Below, piece after piece: positions 31,096 through 39,567 of a DNA stretch of 64,000 nucleotides (positions within the stretch are counted from its first letter, which is position 1; each line of letters starts with the position of its first letter). The DNA is taken from assembly GCA_963810775.1 (NCBI GenBank), contig CAWEOT010000001.1, positions 1 to 64,000 on the forward strand, read 5' to 3'. The translations under genes and the position numbers were made by a program. The DNA comes from DATBVX01 sp963810775. GTDB taxonomy: Bacteria; Pseudomonadota; Gammaproteobacteria; Steroidobacterales; Steroidobacteraceae. Below the pieces are notes generated by a model. That model was not told the DNA's origin. It did not search any database and saw nothing but the letters and a program-made list of their open reading frames with translations.

Positions 31096-31467
31096 TCAAT
31101 TCTTGTGTGGCTGGCCCACGGGTGCGGGCAGCTGGCCGGAAACCACGAGTCGCGTGATCGTGCGACCCTTCGCGTCATAGAAAACATTGAGCTGGCGCGT
31201 GGTATCGCTCGCCGCAGCCCGAAGCTGCGCGTAAGTGACTGGTGTCTTGCCAACGAAATATTGCGAATCGGATGACAGCCGCAGCAGCACCGGCTTGCAG
31301 CCGGCACATGCACTGACAGCCATGGATCCAGTCGCATCGTCGGGAAGGCTCGTCGTCACCGTAGACGTCTCGATGGCCTGCTCGACCATGCGCAGCGTCG
31401 ATGCCGCACTGCTGGCGCCGAGCAAAGCCGCCATTGCCAGGACTGCGAATGAAGTGCGAGTGTGCAT
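31096..31467 (-). CDS. small secreted protein of the minor-pilin operon
   Basis: 123 residues with a signal peptide (MHTRTSFAVLAMAALLGASSAAS). A CxxC (CAGCKPV) and an LRLSSDSQYFVGKTPVTY segment are seen. It lies between pilX and pilY1 with short gaps, so it is part of the operon; proteins at this place are known in related genomes but not characterised. It may aid disulfide formation in or folding of PilY1. Confidence 0.75.
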   Translation of the reverse strand: MHTRTSFAVLAMAALLGASSAASTLRMVEQAIETSTVTTSLPDDATGSMAVSACAGCKPVLLRLSSDSQYFVGKTPVTYAQLRAAASDTTRQLNVFYDAKGRTITRLVVSGQLPAPVGQPHKN

Positions 31468-31482
31468 GGTGATAGGTCTCGC

Positions 31483-31929
31483 CTAGTTGATTTTCGGCAC
31501 GATCAGGAGCAGTCCCTGAAGGTGAGTGTCGGTGGCGTCACGGACCGAATGGCCAGTGCTCTCGATCTCGAAGTTCTCCGCGCTGAACTGGTCGAAGCTG
31601 TATCCCGGTGGTGGCAGGCTCAGGCCGCGCGGACGAATCGTCGCCTCATACCGATCAGCGTTGGGCAGTGTGACCTCGGGAATATCCACCTCGTCCGTGG
31701 CATCGAAGGCGCCGGTCGAAATGGTGCGTTCGATTCCGGTCTCCGCCGCCTGGAAAGCATTTTCCGTGTGTTGCTCGTTGCCAGCCATCTGCAGCTCGGT
31801 GGTCGATGTGCTCATGCCAGATATCGCGAGCAACGTCAGGATGAGCAGCAGGATCATCGCCACGACGAGAGCGGCGCCGCTCTGCTGAGCGCGCGGAAAG
31901 TGGTGCCTGGCGCGAATATCTTTGTTCAT
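31483..31929 (-). CDS. pilX: minor pilin-associated protein PilX
   Basis: 148 residues from ATG 31929, which overlaps the pilW stop (ATGA). Prepilin-like start RAQQSGAALVVAMILLLILTLL, typical of PilX (AALVxALxLLLxLT), then the ELQMAGNEQHTENAFQAAETGI segment shared by the family. It belongs to the tip-priming complex. Confidence 0.9.
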   Translation of the reverse strand: MNKDIRARHHFPRAQQSGAALVVAMILLLILTLLAISGMSTSTTELQMAGNEQHTENAFQAAETGIERTISTGAFDATDEVDIPEVTLPNADRYEATIRPRGLSLPPPGYSFDQFSAENFEIESTGHSVRDATDTHLQGLLLIVPKIN

Positions 31930-32978
31930 ATCTGTGTATTCCGGATCTGGATGGTTCGCGATACCAACAGGCGACGGAAGCTGTCGTTGGGCGTGAAGTC
32001 CACGTTGGCGTACTGGAAGTGCGTGTTGTTGGTGTACCCGACTTCGGGAGCGTCCGCGCGCACGCGAATCCAGATGCGGACCGCGCACACCATGGCTTCG
32101 CCATTGGCGGGATTCCCGTCGACCAGCACATTCCCGGGGTTCACATAGCGTCTTGCGACACCGGTGTAGAAGTCGGGCTGGCCGTTGCCGTCGCGATCAT
32201 CAGGCACGCCGTCACCGTCGAGATCCGCTCCTATGTCGAGGCCGAACTGCACCTGCATGTCCTCTATGCCCGGCATGACCTCTTCGTCGTCGAAGTGCGG
32301 TCCAAGCACCGTGCCACCCTCGAGAGTCTTGCGTCGCAGTGCTGGAATTGCCGCACCGGTGCTCGACTGCTGTGCGATGTAGTACGCACGCACTATGAGA
32401 TCGCGCACCTCGGCATTCGGTCCATAAAGCGGATCGACAACTATCGGCCCCGGCGCGGCGCCGCCGATAAATACGCGGCTCAACGTTCCCTGCCTGGTCG
32501 CGTAGACCTGCATTCGATCGGCATCGGCGGCTACTGCATCAGTGCTCGCGCGGCGGATAATCAGCGTGTCAGTTCCGGCCAGCGCACCGCCCGCAGCGGG
32601 GGCCACCGGACAGCCGAGCGCGTAGGCGCCGTTTTCTCCGTCCACCGGGAGCCTGAAGTCGATCGGGAAGGTCGCCCCGCAAGCCTGTGCCGCCGCCGGT
32701 ACCGCGATGGGCAAATTGCCGACCGTTCCCGTGATCAGCAGCGGATCACTCATCAATCCCCAATGGTTGGCGAGCCGGATGTCGGGCTCCATCAGGCTCA
32801 TGGCATAGCGCGCGTTTTCCTGCATGCGCGCCACCGTCTCGTTGATGCGGTAAGTCGTTCGGCTCTGCACGTACACGCTGACAGCGCCGATGATCAGCAG
32901 CGAGCCGATCGTGAGTGCGACCATGAGCTCGATGAGGCTCAGGCCGCGGTATGTGTGTCTGGCGTTCATTGTTTTCAT
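31926..32978 (-). CDS. pilW: minor pilin PilW
   Basis: 350 residues. Prepilin signal TYRGLSLIELMVALTIGSLL (Glu +5), then a long globular domain. It contains DLDGDGVPDDRDGNGQPD, a tandem calcium-loop-like insertion unusual for PilW. Stop overlaps pilX, start overlaps the pilV stop, showing tight coupling. Part of the FimU-PilVWXE tip complex that carries PilY1. Confidence 0.92.
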   Translation of the reverse strand: MKTMNARHTYRGLSLIELMVALTIGSLLIIGAVSVYVQSRTTYRINETVARMQENARYAMSLMEPDIRLANHWGLMSDPLLITGTVGNLPIAVPAAAQACGATFPIDFRLPVDGENGAYALGCPVAPAAGGALAGTDTLIIRRASTDAVAADADRMQVYATRQGTLSRVFIGGAAPGPIVVDPLYGPNAEVRDLIVRAYYIAQQSSTGAAIPALRRKTLEGGTVLGPHFDDEEVMPGIEDMQVQFGLDIGADLDGDGVPDDRDGNGQPDFYTGVARRYVNPGNVLVDGNPANGEAMVCAVRIWIRVRADAPEVGYTNNTHFQYANVDFTPNDSFRRLLVSRTIQIRNTQI

Positions 32979-33445
32979 GTCTGCATCGTGAGCACGTAGG
33001 TGAGCGGTTGCTGCTCGCCGGGCTCGAACCAGGTGACCGTGATTTCGTACTGGGGTGGCTGGGCGAGCTGATCGACTTCGATCATGCCGCTGGCGGTTGC
33101 TGCGCCGCTGCCCGGCAATTGGCTGCGGATGGCATCGAGCCAGCTCGCCTGATCATCTTCTGCCAGATCTTCAGGCGTACAGGTGACGCCGCCGCCTACG
33201 CAATTATGGGTGGTGGGCGCGGCTCCAGCTGCTAACACCCAACTGTCGGGTACGCTCCTGTTGGCGCGGATGCGATCGGCCATGTCCGCGGCCAGATTGA
33301 CGGCCTGGGTGCGGTAAACCGCGGTGCGTCCCGCACGCAGGCTCTCGACGTAGAGCGCGGCGATACCGAGCATGCCCACCGAGAGCACGACCAGCGCCAC
33401 CAGAGCTTCGACAATGCTGAAACCGCTGCTGTGATGCCGGCCCAT
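32975..33445 (-). CDS. pilV: minor pilin PilV
   Basis: 156 residues. Prepilin signal GRHHSSGFSIVEALVALVVL and the PilV segment LGIAALYVESLRAGRTAVYRTQAVNLAADMADRIR shared by the family (shown here in part: residues ~28-60). A four-base overlap with pilW and a 12-nt gap from the fimT-like gene. Tip-complex subunit. Confidence 0.92.
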   Translation of the reverse strand: MGRHHSSGFSIVEALVALVVLSVGMLGIAALYVESLRAGRTAVYRTQAVNLAADMADRIRANRSVPDSWVLAAGAAPTTHNCVGGGVTCTPEDLAEDDQASWLDAIRSQLPGSGAATASGMIEVDQLAQPPQYEITVTWFEPGEQQPLTYVLTMQT

Positions 33446-33457
33446 ACGCGTCTCGCT

Positions 33458-34063
33458 TCAGGGACAGTTGAGTTCGCTTGGATCCAGACCTTGACTCGCA
33501 AGCTCACTGCCGAGCCCGGCGAGTTCCTCGGTAGTCCTGCGGACTGAGGCGCGTCCGGTCTTGCTGATCGCAATGGCGCGTTTGAAGTAGGAGCTGCCGA
33601 GCTGGGCGTTGGAGCGGTCATCGCAGATCAGGACGAAATTCGTCTGGTTGACGCCCACAAAGCCGCTGGACTGATACTGGACGACGTTGGTGCTTTCTGA
33701 CGTCGTCAGAGCGCTGTTGAGTACCGCGTGCCGTGCGAGCACGGGCTCACCGCCGTCGATTGCTCTATCGCTGTCAACATCGTCCCAGACAACCCATCCG
33801 GCGCCGTTGAAAGATGCAGCACAGTTGGGTACTGCGGCGCTCGGATTGGCAGACGCACAGACGGCGACGGAGTGACGGCGCTTGATGGCCTCGGTGCGTG
33901 CGAGCTGCAGCGAGGCGAGAAGGTCGTTGGACGCGCCGCTCATACGGCTGTTTTTGATGAAGTCGCGAAAGCTGGGAATCGCGAGCGCCATGATCACGCT
34001 CGCTATGGTGAGCGTTATCATGAGTTCGAGGATCGTGAATCCCGATGTCTTGTGACCCCCCAT
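33458..34063 (-). CDS. FimT/FimU-like minor pilin (proximal)
   Basis: 201 residues from ATG 34063. Prepilin signal MGGHKTSGFTILELMITLTI, then DLLASLQLARTEAIKRRHSV, the GspH/FimT-family signature, and VLICDDRSN near the end with paired Cys. It stands at the FimU position of the operon. A second homologue lies just upstream. Confidence 0.88.
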   Translation of the reverse strand: MGGHKTSGFTILELMITLTIASVIMALAIPSFRDFIKNSRMSGASNDLLASLQLARTEAIKRRHSVAVCASANPSAAVPNCAASFNGAGWVVWDDVDSDRAIDGGEPVLARHAVLNSALTTSESTNVVQYQSSGFVGVNQTNFVLICDDRSNAQLGSSYFKRAIAISKTGRASVRRTTEELAGLGSELASQGLDPSELNCP

Positions 34064-34162
34064 GGCGCGGAATATAGCGGTGCAGCCACCGATACGGTTG
34101 CAGTCCCGATCGGCGGATCGATTTGGCAGACGAACGGCGCGCGATCGCCGTCGCAATTGAAC

Positions 34163-34750
34163 TTAATTCGGCGACAAGCCATCGCATTTCAGCGCCTTAC
34201 CTGCAGAGTCACGCTCCGAGACTCGCGGTCGACCCGTCTGGCTCACGATGATGGCGCGGGCGCTTGATGAGCCCCGCTCGTCACAGAAAACAAAGGTGGC
34301 CGTCGTGCCGGCGAGCGCGAAGGGCCAGTAGGTGACGGCGCTGCGCGAGCTGCGGATCGCCAGATTCTCGATGGCCGGCTGCGTCAGCAGCAGCACTTCG
34401 CCCGGATCGACACGCGGCGGCGAATCGTGATCGCGGTTCGCGAACATGATCCACCCGTCGCTCCAGCTCGCTGCGCCAGGCGTGCACTGTGCTTGATCCG
34501 CGCTCTTGCAGACGACGGTCGGCTCCTGTCGCATGATGGCGCTGCTGCGCGCCGCATGCAGTGCGTGGAGCAGCGCATTCACCTGCGCCGTGCGACGCGA
34601 ATCGAGAACCAAACGGTGAAATCCAGGGATTGCTACCGAGGCGCAGATCGCGACGAGCACGCACACCAGCATCAGCTCGATGAGGGTAACTCCCACGCAT
34701 TCGCTGATCGGCGCGGGGCTCCGAGTTCGCAACAGGTGCCGACCATCCAT
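34163..34750 (-). CDS. FimT/FimU-like minor pilin (distal)
   Basis: 195 residues. Prepilin-like ECVGVTLIELMLVCVLVAI with a longer 19-residue leader, then the GspH-type ALLHALHAARSSAIMRQEPT segment and FCDERGSSSARAI near the end. It is the first gene of the pilus operon; paralogue of the next gene, implying duplication of the FimT/FimU role. Confidence 0.85.
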   Translation of the reverse strand: MDGRHLLRTRSPAPISECVGVTLIELMLVCVLVAICASVAIPGFHRLVLDSRRTAQVNALLHALHAARSSAIMRQEPTVVCKSADQAQCTPGAASWSDGWIMFANRDHDSPPRVDPGEVLLLTQPAIENLAIRSSRSAVTYWPFALAGTTATFVFCDERGSSSARAIIVSQTGRPRVSERDSAGKALKCDGLSPN

Positions 34751-34872
34751 GGCCCATTCCCCGGGTGCAGTTCAGTAATCCGTTGCGCAGCTTGGCGGGT
34801 GAGCAGAGGGCAGCCGAGCCTCATTAGGAATGTCTTTGTCGGGATACTCGCTGGGCCTGCTTAAGCTACTGA

Positions 34873-34900
34873 TTCACAAGTGAACGCAACCCCGTATAAT
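34873..34900 (+). promoter_or_regulatory. sigma-70 promoter for a probable leaderless mRNA
   Basis: TTCACA (34873-34878), 16-nt spacer and TATAAT (34895-34900). Only eight bases (GCGGCCCC) separate the -10 box from the ATG at 34909 of the Fur-family gene, and there is no ribosome site, so transcription should begin at or next to the start codon. Confidence 0.6.
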
Positions 34901-34908
34901 GCGGCCCC

Positions 34909-35337
34909 ATGTTGAGCCACCCGCAACCTCATGCCTCGCGCGAAGAAGTCACCCGTCTCTTGCACGCGCATGGCGTCATTCCCACCGAACAGCGCATCCG
35001 GGTTGGCGAACTCATGTTTGCGACCGCCCAGCACCTATCCGCCGAGCAAGTGCTCGAGGGGCTGCGCAGTTCAGGCACGCGCATCTCCAAGGCAACCGTC
35101 TACAACACGCTGAATCTGTTCGCTGCCAAGGGCCTGGTGCGCCAGATCAACATCGATTCGACGCGTGCTTGTTTCGATTCGAACACGGGCCTGCATTACC
35201 ACTTCCACAATCTCGATACGGGCGAACTCACCGATGTGGGCGTGCCAGAGGTGGAATTCCGCCGTCTACCGGATCTACCCACCGGCACTGAGCTGGCGGG
35301 CGTCGACGTCGTGATCCGGGTGCGACGCAAGGCTTGA
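34909..35337 (+). CDS. Fur-family transcriptional regulator (Irr/PerR-like)
   Basis: 142 residues. Winged-helix with GVIPTEQRIRVGELM and ISKATVYNTLNLFAAKGLV, then the regulatory metal segment HYHFHNL (His 96, 98, 100). The CxxC structural zinc pairs of Fur and PerR are absent, with only one Cys (88); this recalls the heme-responsive Irr branch, though identity is unproved. No SD; see the promoter at 34873. Confidence 0.85.
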   Translation: MLSHPQPHASREEVTRLLHAHGVIPTEQRIRVGELMFATAQHLSAEQVLEGLRSSGTRISKATVYNTLNLFAAKGLVRQINIDSTRACFDSNTGLHYHFHNLDTGELTDVGVPEVEFRRLPDLPTGTELAGVDVVIRVRRKA

Positions 35338-35396
35338 AAATGCCACCCCGGCGCGTTGCTGCACCGGGAGCCGTTCATTAGAATCCGCGCCCTCAC

Positions 35397-35472
35397 GCCG
35401 GGATAGCTCAGTTGGTAGAGCAGCGCATTCGTAATGCGCGGGTCGGAGGTTCGAGTCCTCTTCCCGGCACCA
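35397..35472 (+). tRNA. tRNA-Thr (anticodon CGT)
   Basis: 76-nt cloverleaf: acceptor GCCGGGA/TCCCGGC, D-arm GCTC/GAGC, anticodon stem GCGCA/TGCGC around loop TTCGTAA (CGT, reads ACG), T-arm GGAGG/CCTCT with TTCGAGT, and encoded CCA. Standard in all arms. Confidence 0.97.
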
Positions 35473-35558
35473 TAATTTAAGGGGTTTGGTGACACAGGCA
35501 CTTCGAGGCGGCTCTTCGTAAGTGCTTGTTAAGTGCAACGGCGCTACACTCGCCCTCC

Positions 35559-35777
35559 GTGCCCACCCAGCGCGAGACTCCAGCCACATCCTTCGCCGAC
35601 GTGCGCCAAGCCTGGAACAGCGCTGCTGTTCGCCTTGGTGTAGATCCAGATCGCCTCGCCTTCGCCAGCGCATCCGCTATGGCCGCCCGCGAGATTCTGA
35701 CTGAGACAAAGAACCTGCCCGCCGATGAGCGGCCAGTCGGGTACGCGCTCGCGATTCGCGCGCTCGCCGAGATTTGA
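35559..35777 (+). CDS. small hypothetical protein (possible leaderless GTG start)
   Basis: 72 residues if read from GTG 35559 (VPTQRETPATSFADVRQAW). Eight bases upstream is TACACT, a usable -10 box, and no ribosome site exists, the same layout as the Fur-family gene. The sequence is Ala-rich helical (ASASAMAAREILTETKNL, YALAIRALAEI). No family recognised. It lies just after tRNA-Thr, a common place for imported genes. Confidence 0.4.
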   Translation: MPTQRETPATSFADVRQAWNSAAVRLGVDPDRLAFASASAMAAREILTETKNLPADERPVGYALAIRALAEI

Positions 35778-35896
35778 TCCTCCCAGCTCGCACGAGCAAA
35801 GTTCCCGACACCTCGCGATGCCAGGCTAGCCGCTCGCGGGCCTGTGCCGTACGGTGGCGCACAGACTGCCCCGCCAAATCGGCGGAAGCTTGGCTC

Positions 35897-36169
35897 ATGT
35901 CGCGGGCTTCCACACATATAGACACAAGCTCGCGAGCCGCGGCAGGCAACTTTGCATGGGTCATAGCTGCATTCCTTGTCGTGAACATGGTCTTCGTGGT
36001 GCTGCTCCTTGAGTCACTTGATCGATTCGCAACGCCTGGCGCCCCGGTTGTGATCGCGTCTCTGTTGGTTTCGATGGTCTTAGCCGTGTACCTGGGCCGG
36101 GGTTTGCGTGTCGGGAGCGAAGAGCTGCTCACCGCACCATCGGGTCGAAGCACGAAAACGAAGACGTGA
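35897..36169 (+). CDS. small two-helix membrane protein
   Basis: 90 residues from ATG 35897 (MSRASTHIDTSS). Two clear membrane helices: FAWVIAAFLVVNMVFVVLLL and VVIASLLVSMVLAVYL, then a short basic/polar tail. A terminator follows 26 nt after the stop. Unknown function; part of the small-gene patch after tRNA-Thr. Confidence 0.5.
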   Translation: MSRASTHIDTSSRAAAGNFAWVIAAFLVVNMVFVVLLLESLDRFATPGAPVVIASLLVSMVLAVYLGRGLRVGSEELLTAPSGRSTKTKT

Positions 36170-36194
36170 GTCGATAGTCGCAGAACGCTATTTG

Positions 36195-36233
36195 AAGGCC
36201 CCGGCATCGCAAGGTGTCGGGGCTTTCTTGTTT
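36195..36233 (+). terminator. rho-independent terminator
   Basis: Stem 36195-36206 with 36215-36226 (core GCCCCG/CGGGGC), loop TCGCAAGG, followed by CTTGTTT. A similar hairpin (GGCCCCGACATC...GGTGTTGGGG) occurs at 37020-37047. Confidence 0.75.
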
Positions 36234-36261
36234 GCAGTGGATAATTGCAGCGAGATGAAAA

Positions 36262-36606
36262 TCATTGCGCGCTGGGAATTTCGAAGGCCCCGAGATCAAG
36301 AACAGGTGGCGCGGCCCTTCTTACTATTTCCCGGCACAGAACCCTGGCGGTTTCGATATGCCGTGCGGCCACCGCATTCAGATCGCCGATCCAGATCCCA
36401 TCAAGGGAAGTCAGAATCGTCCTAGCACCGCCGCTGTCATTGACTCGGCGCAGTGCATCCCTCACGGCCGACTCTGCAAATTCCAGACGCTCTTTGTAGC
36501 CGGGGTTTTGGTGGTCCTCTGCGAGACTCTTGGCGATGCACCAGTCAGCGCGCTGCAGCTGGTCTCGCAGCGTGCTTGTGTCTGTATGTGTGAAAGCTGG
36601 CGACAT
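36262..36606 (-). CDS. hypothetical protein
   Basis: 114-residue frame (MSPAFTHTDTSTLRDQLQRA). It looks protein-like, with an amphipathic helical first half (ERLEFAESAVRDALRRV) and LTSLDGIWIGDLNAVAARHI. No ribosome site, no family recognised, and a plus-strand frame overlaps it. Confidence 0.35.
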   Translation of the reverse strand: MSPAFTHTDTSTLRDQLQRADWCIAKSLAEDHQNPGYKERLEFAESAVRDALRRVNDSGGARTILTSLDGIWIGDLNAVAARHIETARVLCREIVRRAAPPVLDLGAFEIPSAQ

Positions 36607-36791
36607 GACGTACTAGGCTTTTGCCCATTCTTGGCGAGGCAGTCAGTGCGCTACCGTACATTGCAGGCCGCCACTGGTCGGCAACCGTTTCATGGTCTTA
36701 CGCGCCGCTTCTCGCGCATCCATTCCATGATCCGCGTAACTGCACAGATTTCCACAGGCGCTCCACAGCCCCCCCGCGCTACGCTCGGCCC

Positions 36792-37013
36792 ATGTCGCTG
36801 GGCCGAATTGTTGTTCACGTCGAGTGCGGGCATTGCGGTCGCCGCGTGATGCTTGAGCAACATCGGGTTGCGCCCACGTTCCGTAAGCAGCAACTACGCT
36901 GTAGACGCTGCGGCCAGCGGAAGGCGAGCATCAGTCTCGTGTGGCATCAAGGCAGCCCGCCGAACAATGTCGTGCGGTTAGCGGATTACGCGGCGCGGCG
37001 AGCTGAAGCCTAG
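36792..37013 (+). CDS. small zinc-ribbon protein
   Basis: 73 residues from ATG 36792 (MSLGRIVVHVECGHCGRR). Two CxxC pairs, CGHC and CRRC, ~26 residues apart form a zinc ribbon; the tail NVVRLADYAARRAEA is helical. Upstream TACGCT lies six bases before the ATG without a ribosome site, again a possible leaderless start. A nucleic-acid or protein-binding role is likely. Confidence 0.55.
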   Translation: MSLGRIVVHVECGHCGRRVMLEQHRVAPTFRKQQLRCRRCGQRKASISLVWHQGSPPNNVVRLADYAARRAEA

Positions 37014-37029
37014 TTAAGAGGCCCCGACA

Positions 37030-37779
37030 TCAGCGATGGTGTTGGGGATGGCCCGCACGTTGGGGCAATAGGCGATCGGTTTCTTTCTTGACCACCGCAT
37101 AACACTCACAACACAGCTCTTCCAGCTTGGGTCGGTCCAGCACTGTGATATGCCCGCGGCTGTACTCGATCACTCCGAGCTTCTGCAACTTGCCCGCCGC
37201 TTCGGTGACGCCTTCACGGCGCACGCCGAGCATGTTGGCGATGAGCTCCTGGGTCATGGTCAATTGGTTGGAAGACAGGCGGTCAAGAGAGAGCAGCAGC
37301 CAGCGGCACAACTGCTGCTCCAACTCGTGATGCCGATTGCAGACCGCGGTCTGGGCCATCTGCGTGAGCAGGGCTTGTGTATAGCGCAGCAGAAGATGAA
37401 GCATCTCTCCATGACGATTGAACTCCTCCTTGAGCCGCTGTCCCGTCAGACGGTAAGCGGAACCGGCACTTTGCACGATCGAACGACTCGGCGTGGTTTC
37501 ACCGCCCATGAACAGGGAGACGCCGAGGACGCCTTCATTACCGATCACTGAGATCTCCGCCGACGCGCCGTCTTCCATCACGTACAGGAGCGACACAATA
37601 GAATCGGTCGGGAAATAAACGTGGCGCAGGAGTTGGCCGGACTCGTACACGACCTTGCCGAGCGGCATCGGGACGAGCTGCAGGTGCGGGAAAAGTCGTT
37701 CGCGCTCGGCCGGTGGAAGTGCAGCCAGAAGGTGATTCTGTTCTGGATGATGAGTCTCGCGCATTGAGACTGGCACCAT
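37030..37779 (-). CDS. Crp/Fnr-family regulator 1
   Basis: 249 residues from 37779, or 244 from ATG 37764. Cyclic-nucleotide-binding-like jelly roll (GKVVYESGQLLRHVYFPTDS, SVIGNEGVLGVSLFMGG) and a C-terminal HTH (TQELIANMLGVRREGVTEAA). The cAMP-contact motif RSELA of Crp is not seen, nor the N-terminal FNR Cys cluster; three Cys lie in ELCCECYA near the end. Paralogue of the next gene. Its upstream gap holds two inverted repeats. Confidence 0.85.
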   Translation of the reverse strand: MVPVSMRETHHPEQNHLLAALPPAERERLFPHLQLVPMPLGKVVYESGQLLRHVYFPTDSIVSLLYVMEDGASAEISVIGNEGVLGVSLFMGGETTPSRSIVQSAGSAYRLTGQRLKEEFNRHGEMLHLLLRYTQALLTQMAQTAVCNRHHELEQQLCRWLLLSLDRLSSNQLTMTQELIANMLGVRREGVTEAAGKLQKLGVIEYSRGHITVLDRPKLEELCCECYAVVKKETDRLLPQRAGHPQHHR

Positions 37780-37830
37780 GCCAACTAAGGCGTTAACTAC
37801 GAGGGAAGTATAACCCAGCCCATGAGCCTA

Positions 37831-37847
37831 ATGTACGTAGCGTACAT
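37831..37847. promoter_or_regulatory. inverted repeat ATGTACG-TAG-CGTACAT
   Basis: Perfect 7-bp arms with a 3-nt centre, 52 nt upstream of Crp/Fnr-like gene 1. A sister site lies at 37916. Likely operator for one of the two adjacent regulators. Confidence 0.55.
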
Positions 37848-37915
37848 AACGCGGTGCTGCGGCACACCAGTAAACCTAGTGACGGGGCTAGCGCCAAAAC
37901 GGCGTGGTACCCGCT

Positions 37916-37932
37916 ATGTACGATAGCGTACA
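37916..37932. promoter_or_regulatory. second TGTACG/CGTACA inverted repeat
   Basis: TGTACG (37917-37922) and CGTACA (37927-37932) with a 4-nt centre, between the two Crp/Fnr-like genes. Same half-sites as at 37831 with one more base in the centre. Confidence 0.5.
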
Positions 37933-37982
37933 CAAGCGACAAAACCGGTCGGCACCCGGTGACTACCCTTAGCGCATGGACG

Positions 37983-38723
37983 TCACAGTCTATGGCCCAT
38001 CAAAGTTCTGTACGTTTCCTTGCCCGCCGCATAGCAGCTGCACGCCACCGCCTCGAGGGCGCGCGCCCTCAGAATGAGGATGTTGCCCCGCCTGTAGCGG
38101 ATGTATTTTTGTCGCTGCAATGAGCTCGCCGCTCGAGTGATGCTGGCGCGCCGTACGCCCAGCATGTAGGCGAGAAAGTGATGCGTGATGGCGAAGCTGT
38201 CGGCGTGCGCCCGATCCCGAGTCAACAGCAGCCACCGGGCGAGCCGTGCGTCGATCGTGTGGAAGCGCGTACACGTTGCGGACTGTGCGAGCTGGACCAG
38301 CGTTACGTACAGATATCGGTTCATCACTCGGCGTAACACCGGACTGCGTTCGAACTCGCGCACGAATGTCGCACCGTTCACGCGCCAGGCCCGGCCTGCG
38401 CCCTGCACCAATCCCCGGAGTCGTGCAATTTTCACGCCGAGCGTCAGGGAAATTCCCACCATGCCTTCGCTGCCGACAATGCCCAGTTCGAGCGCAGCGG
38501 CACCGGCTGTGGGGGTGACCAGAGAGATGAAGCCGTCGATGGGGAATAAAACGTGGCGAATGCGGTCGCCTGGTTCGCACAGCACATCGCCAACCACGAG
38601 CGGGACTTGCTCGCAACGCGCAAGCAGACGCTTTCGAACGGGGCTGGGCAGGGCTGCGAGCAGACGATTCTGCGCCGAAACGCGCTTCGACTTTGGCACG
38701 GTTGCAGGATACGAAAGGGTCAT
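37983..38723 (-). CDS. Crp/Fnr-family regulator 2
   Basis: 246 residues. Effector-domain residues GDVLCEPGDRIRHVLFPIDG and GIVGSEGMVGISLTLGV parallel regulator 1; the HTH reads THHFLAYMLGVRRASITRAA. No clear cAMP pocket, no Fe-S Cys motif. Likely a tandem duplicate with diverged specificity. Only 203 nt separate it from gene 1. Confidence 0.85.
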   Translation of the reverse strand: MTLSYPATVPKSKRVSAQNRLLAALPSPVRKRLLARCEQVPLVVGDVLCEPGDRIRHVLFPIDGFISLVTPTAGAAALELGIVGSEGMVGISLTLGVKIARLRGLVQGAGRAWRVNGATFVREFERSPVLRRVMNRYLYVTLVQLAQSATCTRFHTIDARLARWLLLTRDRAHADSFAITHHFLAYMLGVRRASITRAASSLQRQKYIRYRRGNILILRARALEAVACSCYAAGKETYRTLMGHRL

Positions 38724-39117
38724 ACGGCGGTCTGTTCGCCAGGCCGCTTTCGTGATTTTGCCGCAAGGACGGCGACGGTGTTGGAGTTCAGGAGGCGCTG
38801 AGCGAGGCGCGCACCGGCATGAAAGGTTTCGGGCTTTCCCTTACTTCCCGTACGTTGGGCTGATACAGGCGTAGGTGCTCGGTAACGTTGCACACGGCCG
38901 CACACCCTTCCACGGCCTAGACGGTGCCGAGGTGCTTACGCTCGGCGGAGTTAGGTGATCGCCGTAGTAGGGGAGAACGGGGAACGGTTCGTGCTTGCGT
39001 GCACGCGGAACCGCTTACAGGAACGGCAAGGCCGGCCACGCGTCTCAATGGTGAGGCGCCGCCGGCCTGCTCTCTGCACCTCTGCACCTTTCGGTGCTCC
39101 GTGCGCTACTGCGCTTG
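38724..39117. other. intergenic region with hairpins, no gene seen
   Basis: No credible frame. AGGCCGGC (39029-39036) and GCCGGCCT (39061-39068) can form a long stem-loop downstream of hsp20, without a T-run. CGGTTC/GAACCG arms flank 38985-39015. A short region of repeated CTCTGCACC follows. Confidence 0.4.
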
Positions 39118-39567
39118 CTACTGAACCGTGATCTTCAGCGGCTTCGTCGCCTCGACTTCGAGCTTCGGCAGGTGAACCCGAAGCACTCCGTCCTTGCATT
39201 CGGCCTTGATGGCATTCACGTCCACGTTGTCGGGCAGCACGAACATGCGCTCGAACTCACCGTAGAAGGTCTCGCGGCGCAGGACCTTCATGTCCTTCAC
39301 GTCGCGCTCGAACTTGCGAATGCCCTTGATCACGATATCGCCTTCCTTCGCGTACACCTGGACGTCCTCACGCTTCACGTCGGGGAGATCCAGCTTGATG
39401 AGGAACTCCTTCTCCAGCTCTACGATATCCGCCACGGGCACCCAGCCTGCCTCGAGCTCCTTGTCGAACTCGCGAAGCGTCGGCACCTGCCCGAACAACG
39501 GTCCGAACGGCCTGAAGAACTCGTCCATCTCGCGGAACGGACGCCACGTTGTCATTAACCTCGTCAT
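39118..39567 (-). CDS. small heat-shock protein, Hsp20 family
   Basis: 149 residues from ATG 39567, with AGGAGG just upstream. Alpha-crystallin domain: VPVADIVELEKEFLIKLDLP, GIRKFERDVKDMKV and the end motif GVLRVHLPKLE (a LPK-type variant). ATP-independent holdase chaperone in the cytosol. It is next to the two Crp/Fnr-like genes; an inverted repeat lies ~105 nt upstream. Confidence 0.93.
   Translation of the reverse strand: MTRLMTTWRPFREMDEFFRPFGPLFGQVPTLREFDKELEAGWVPVADIVELEKEFLIKLDLPDVKREDVQVYAKEGDIVIKGIRKFERDVKDMKVLRRETFYGEFERMFVLPDNVDVNAIKAECKDGVLRVHLPKLEVEATKPLKITVQ

Noticed and set aside
32019..32999. 326-residue plus-strand frame opposite pilW
   Set aside because: Antisense shadow of a clear minor-pilin gene in GC-rich DNA.
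39029..39068. Long AGGCCGGC/GCCGGCCT stem-loop as terminator of hsp20
   Set aside because: No T-run follows on the relevant strand; kept only as a note in the intergenic entry.
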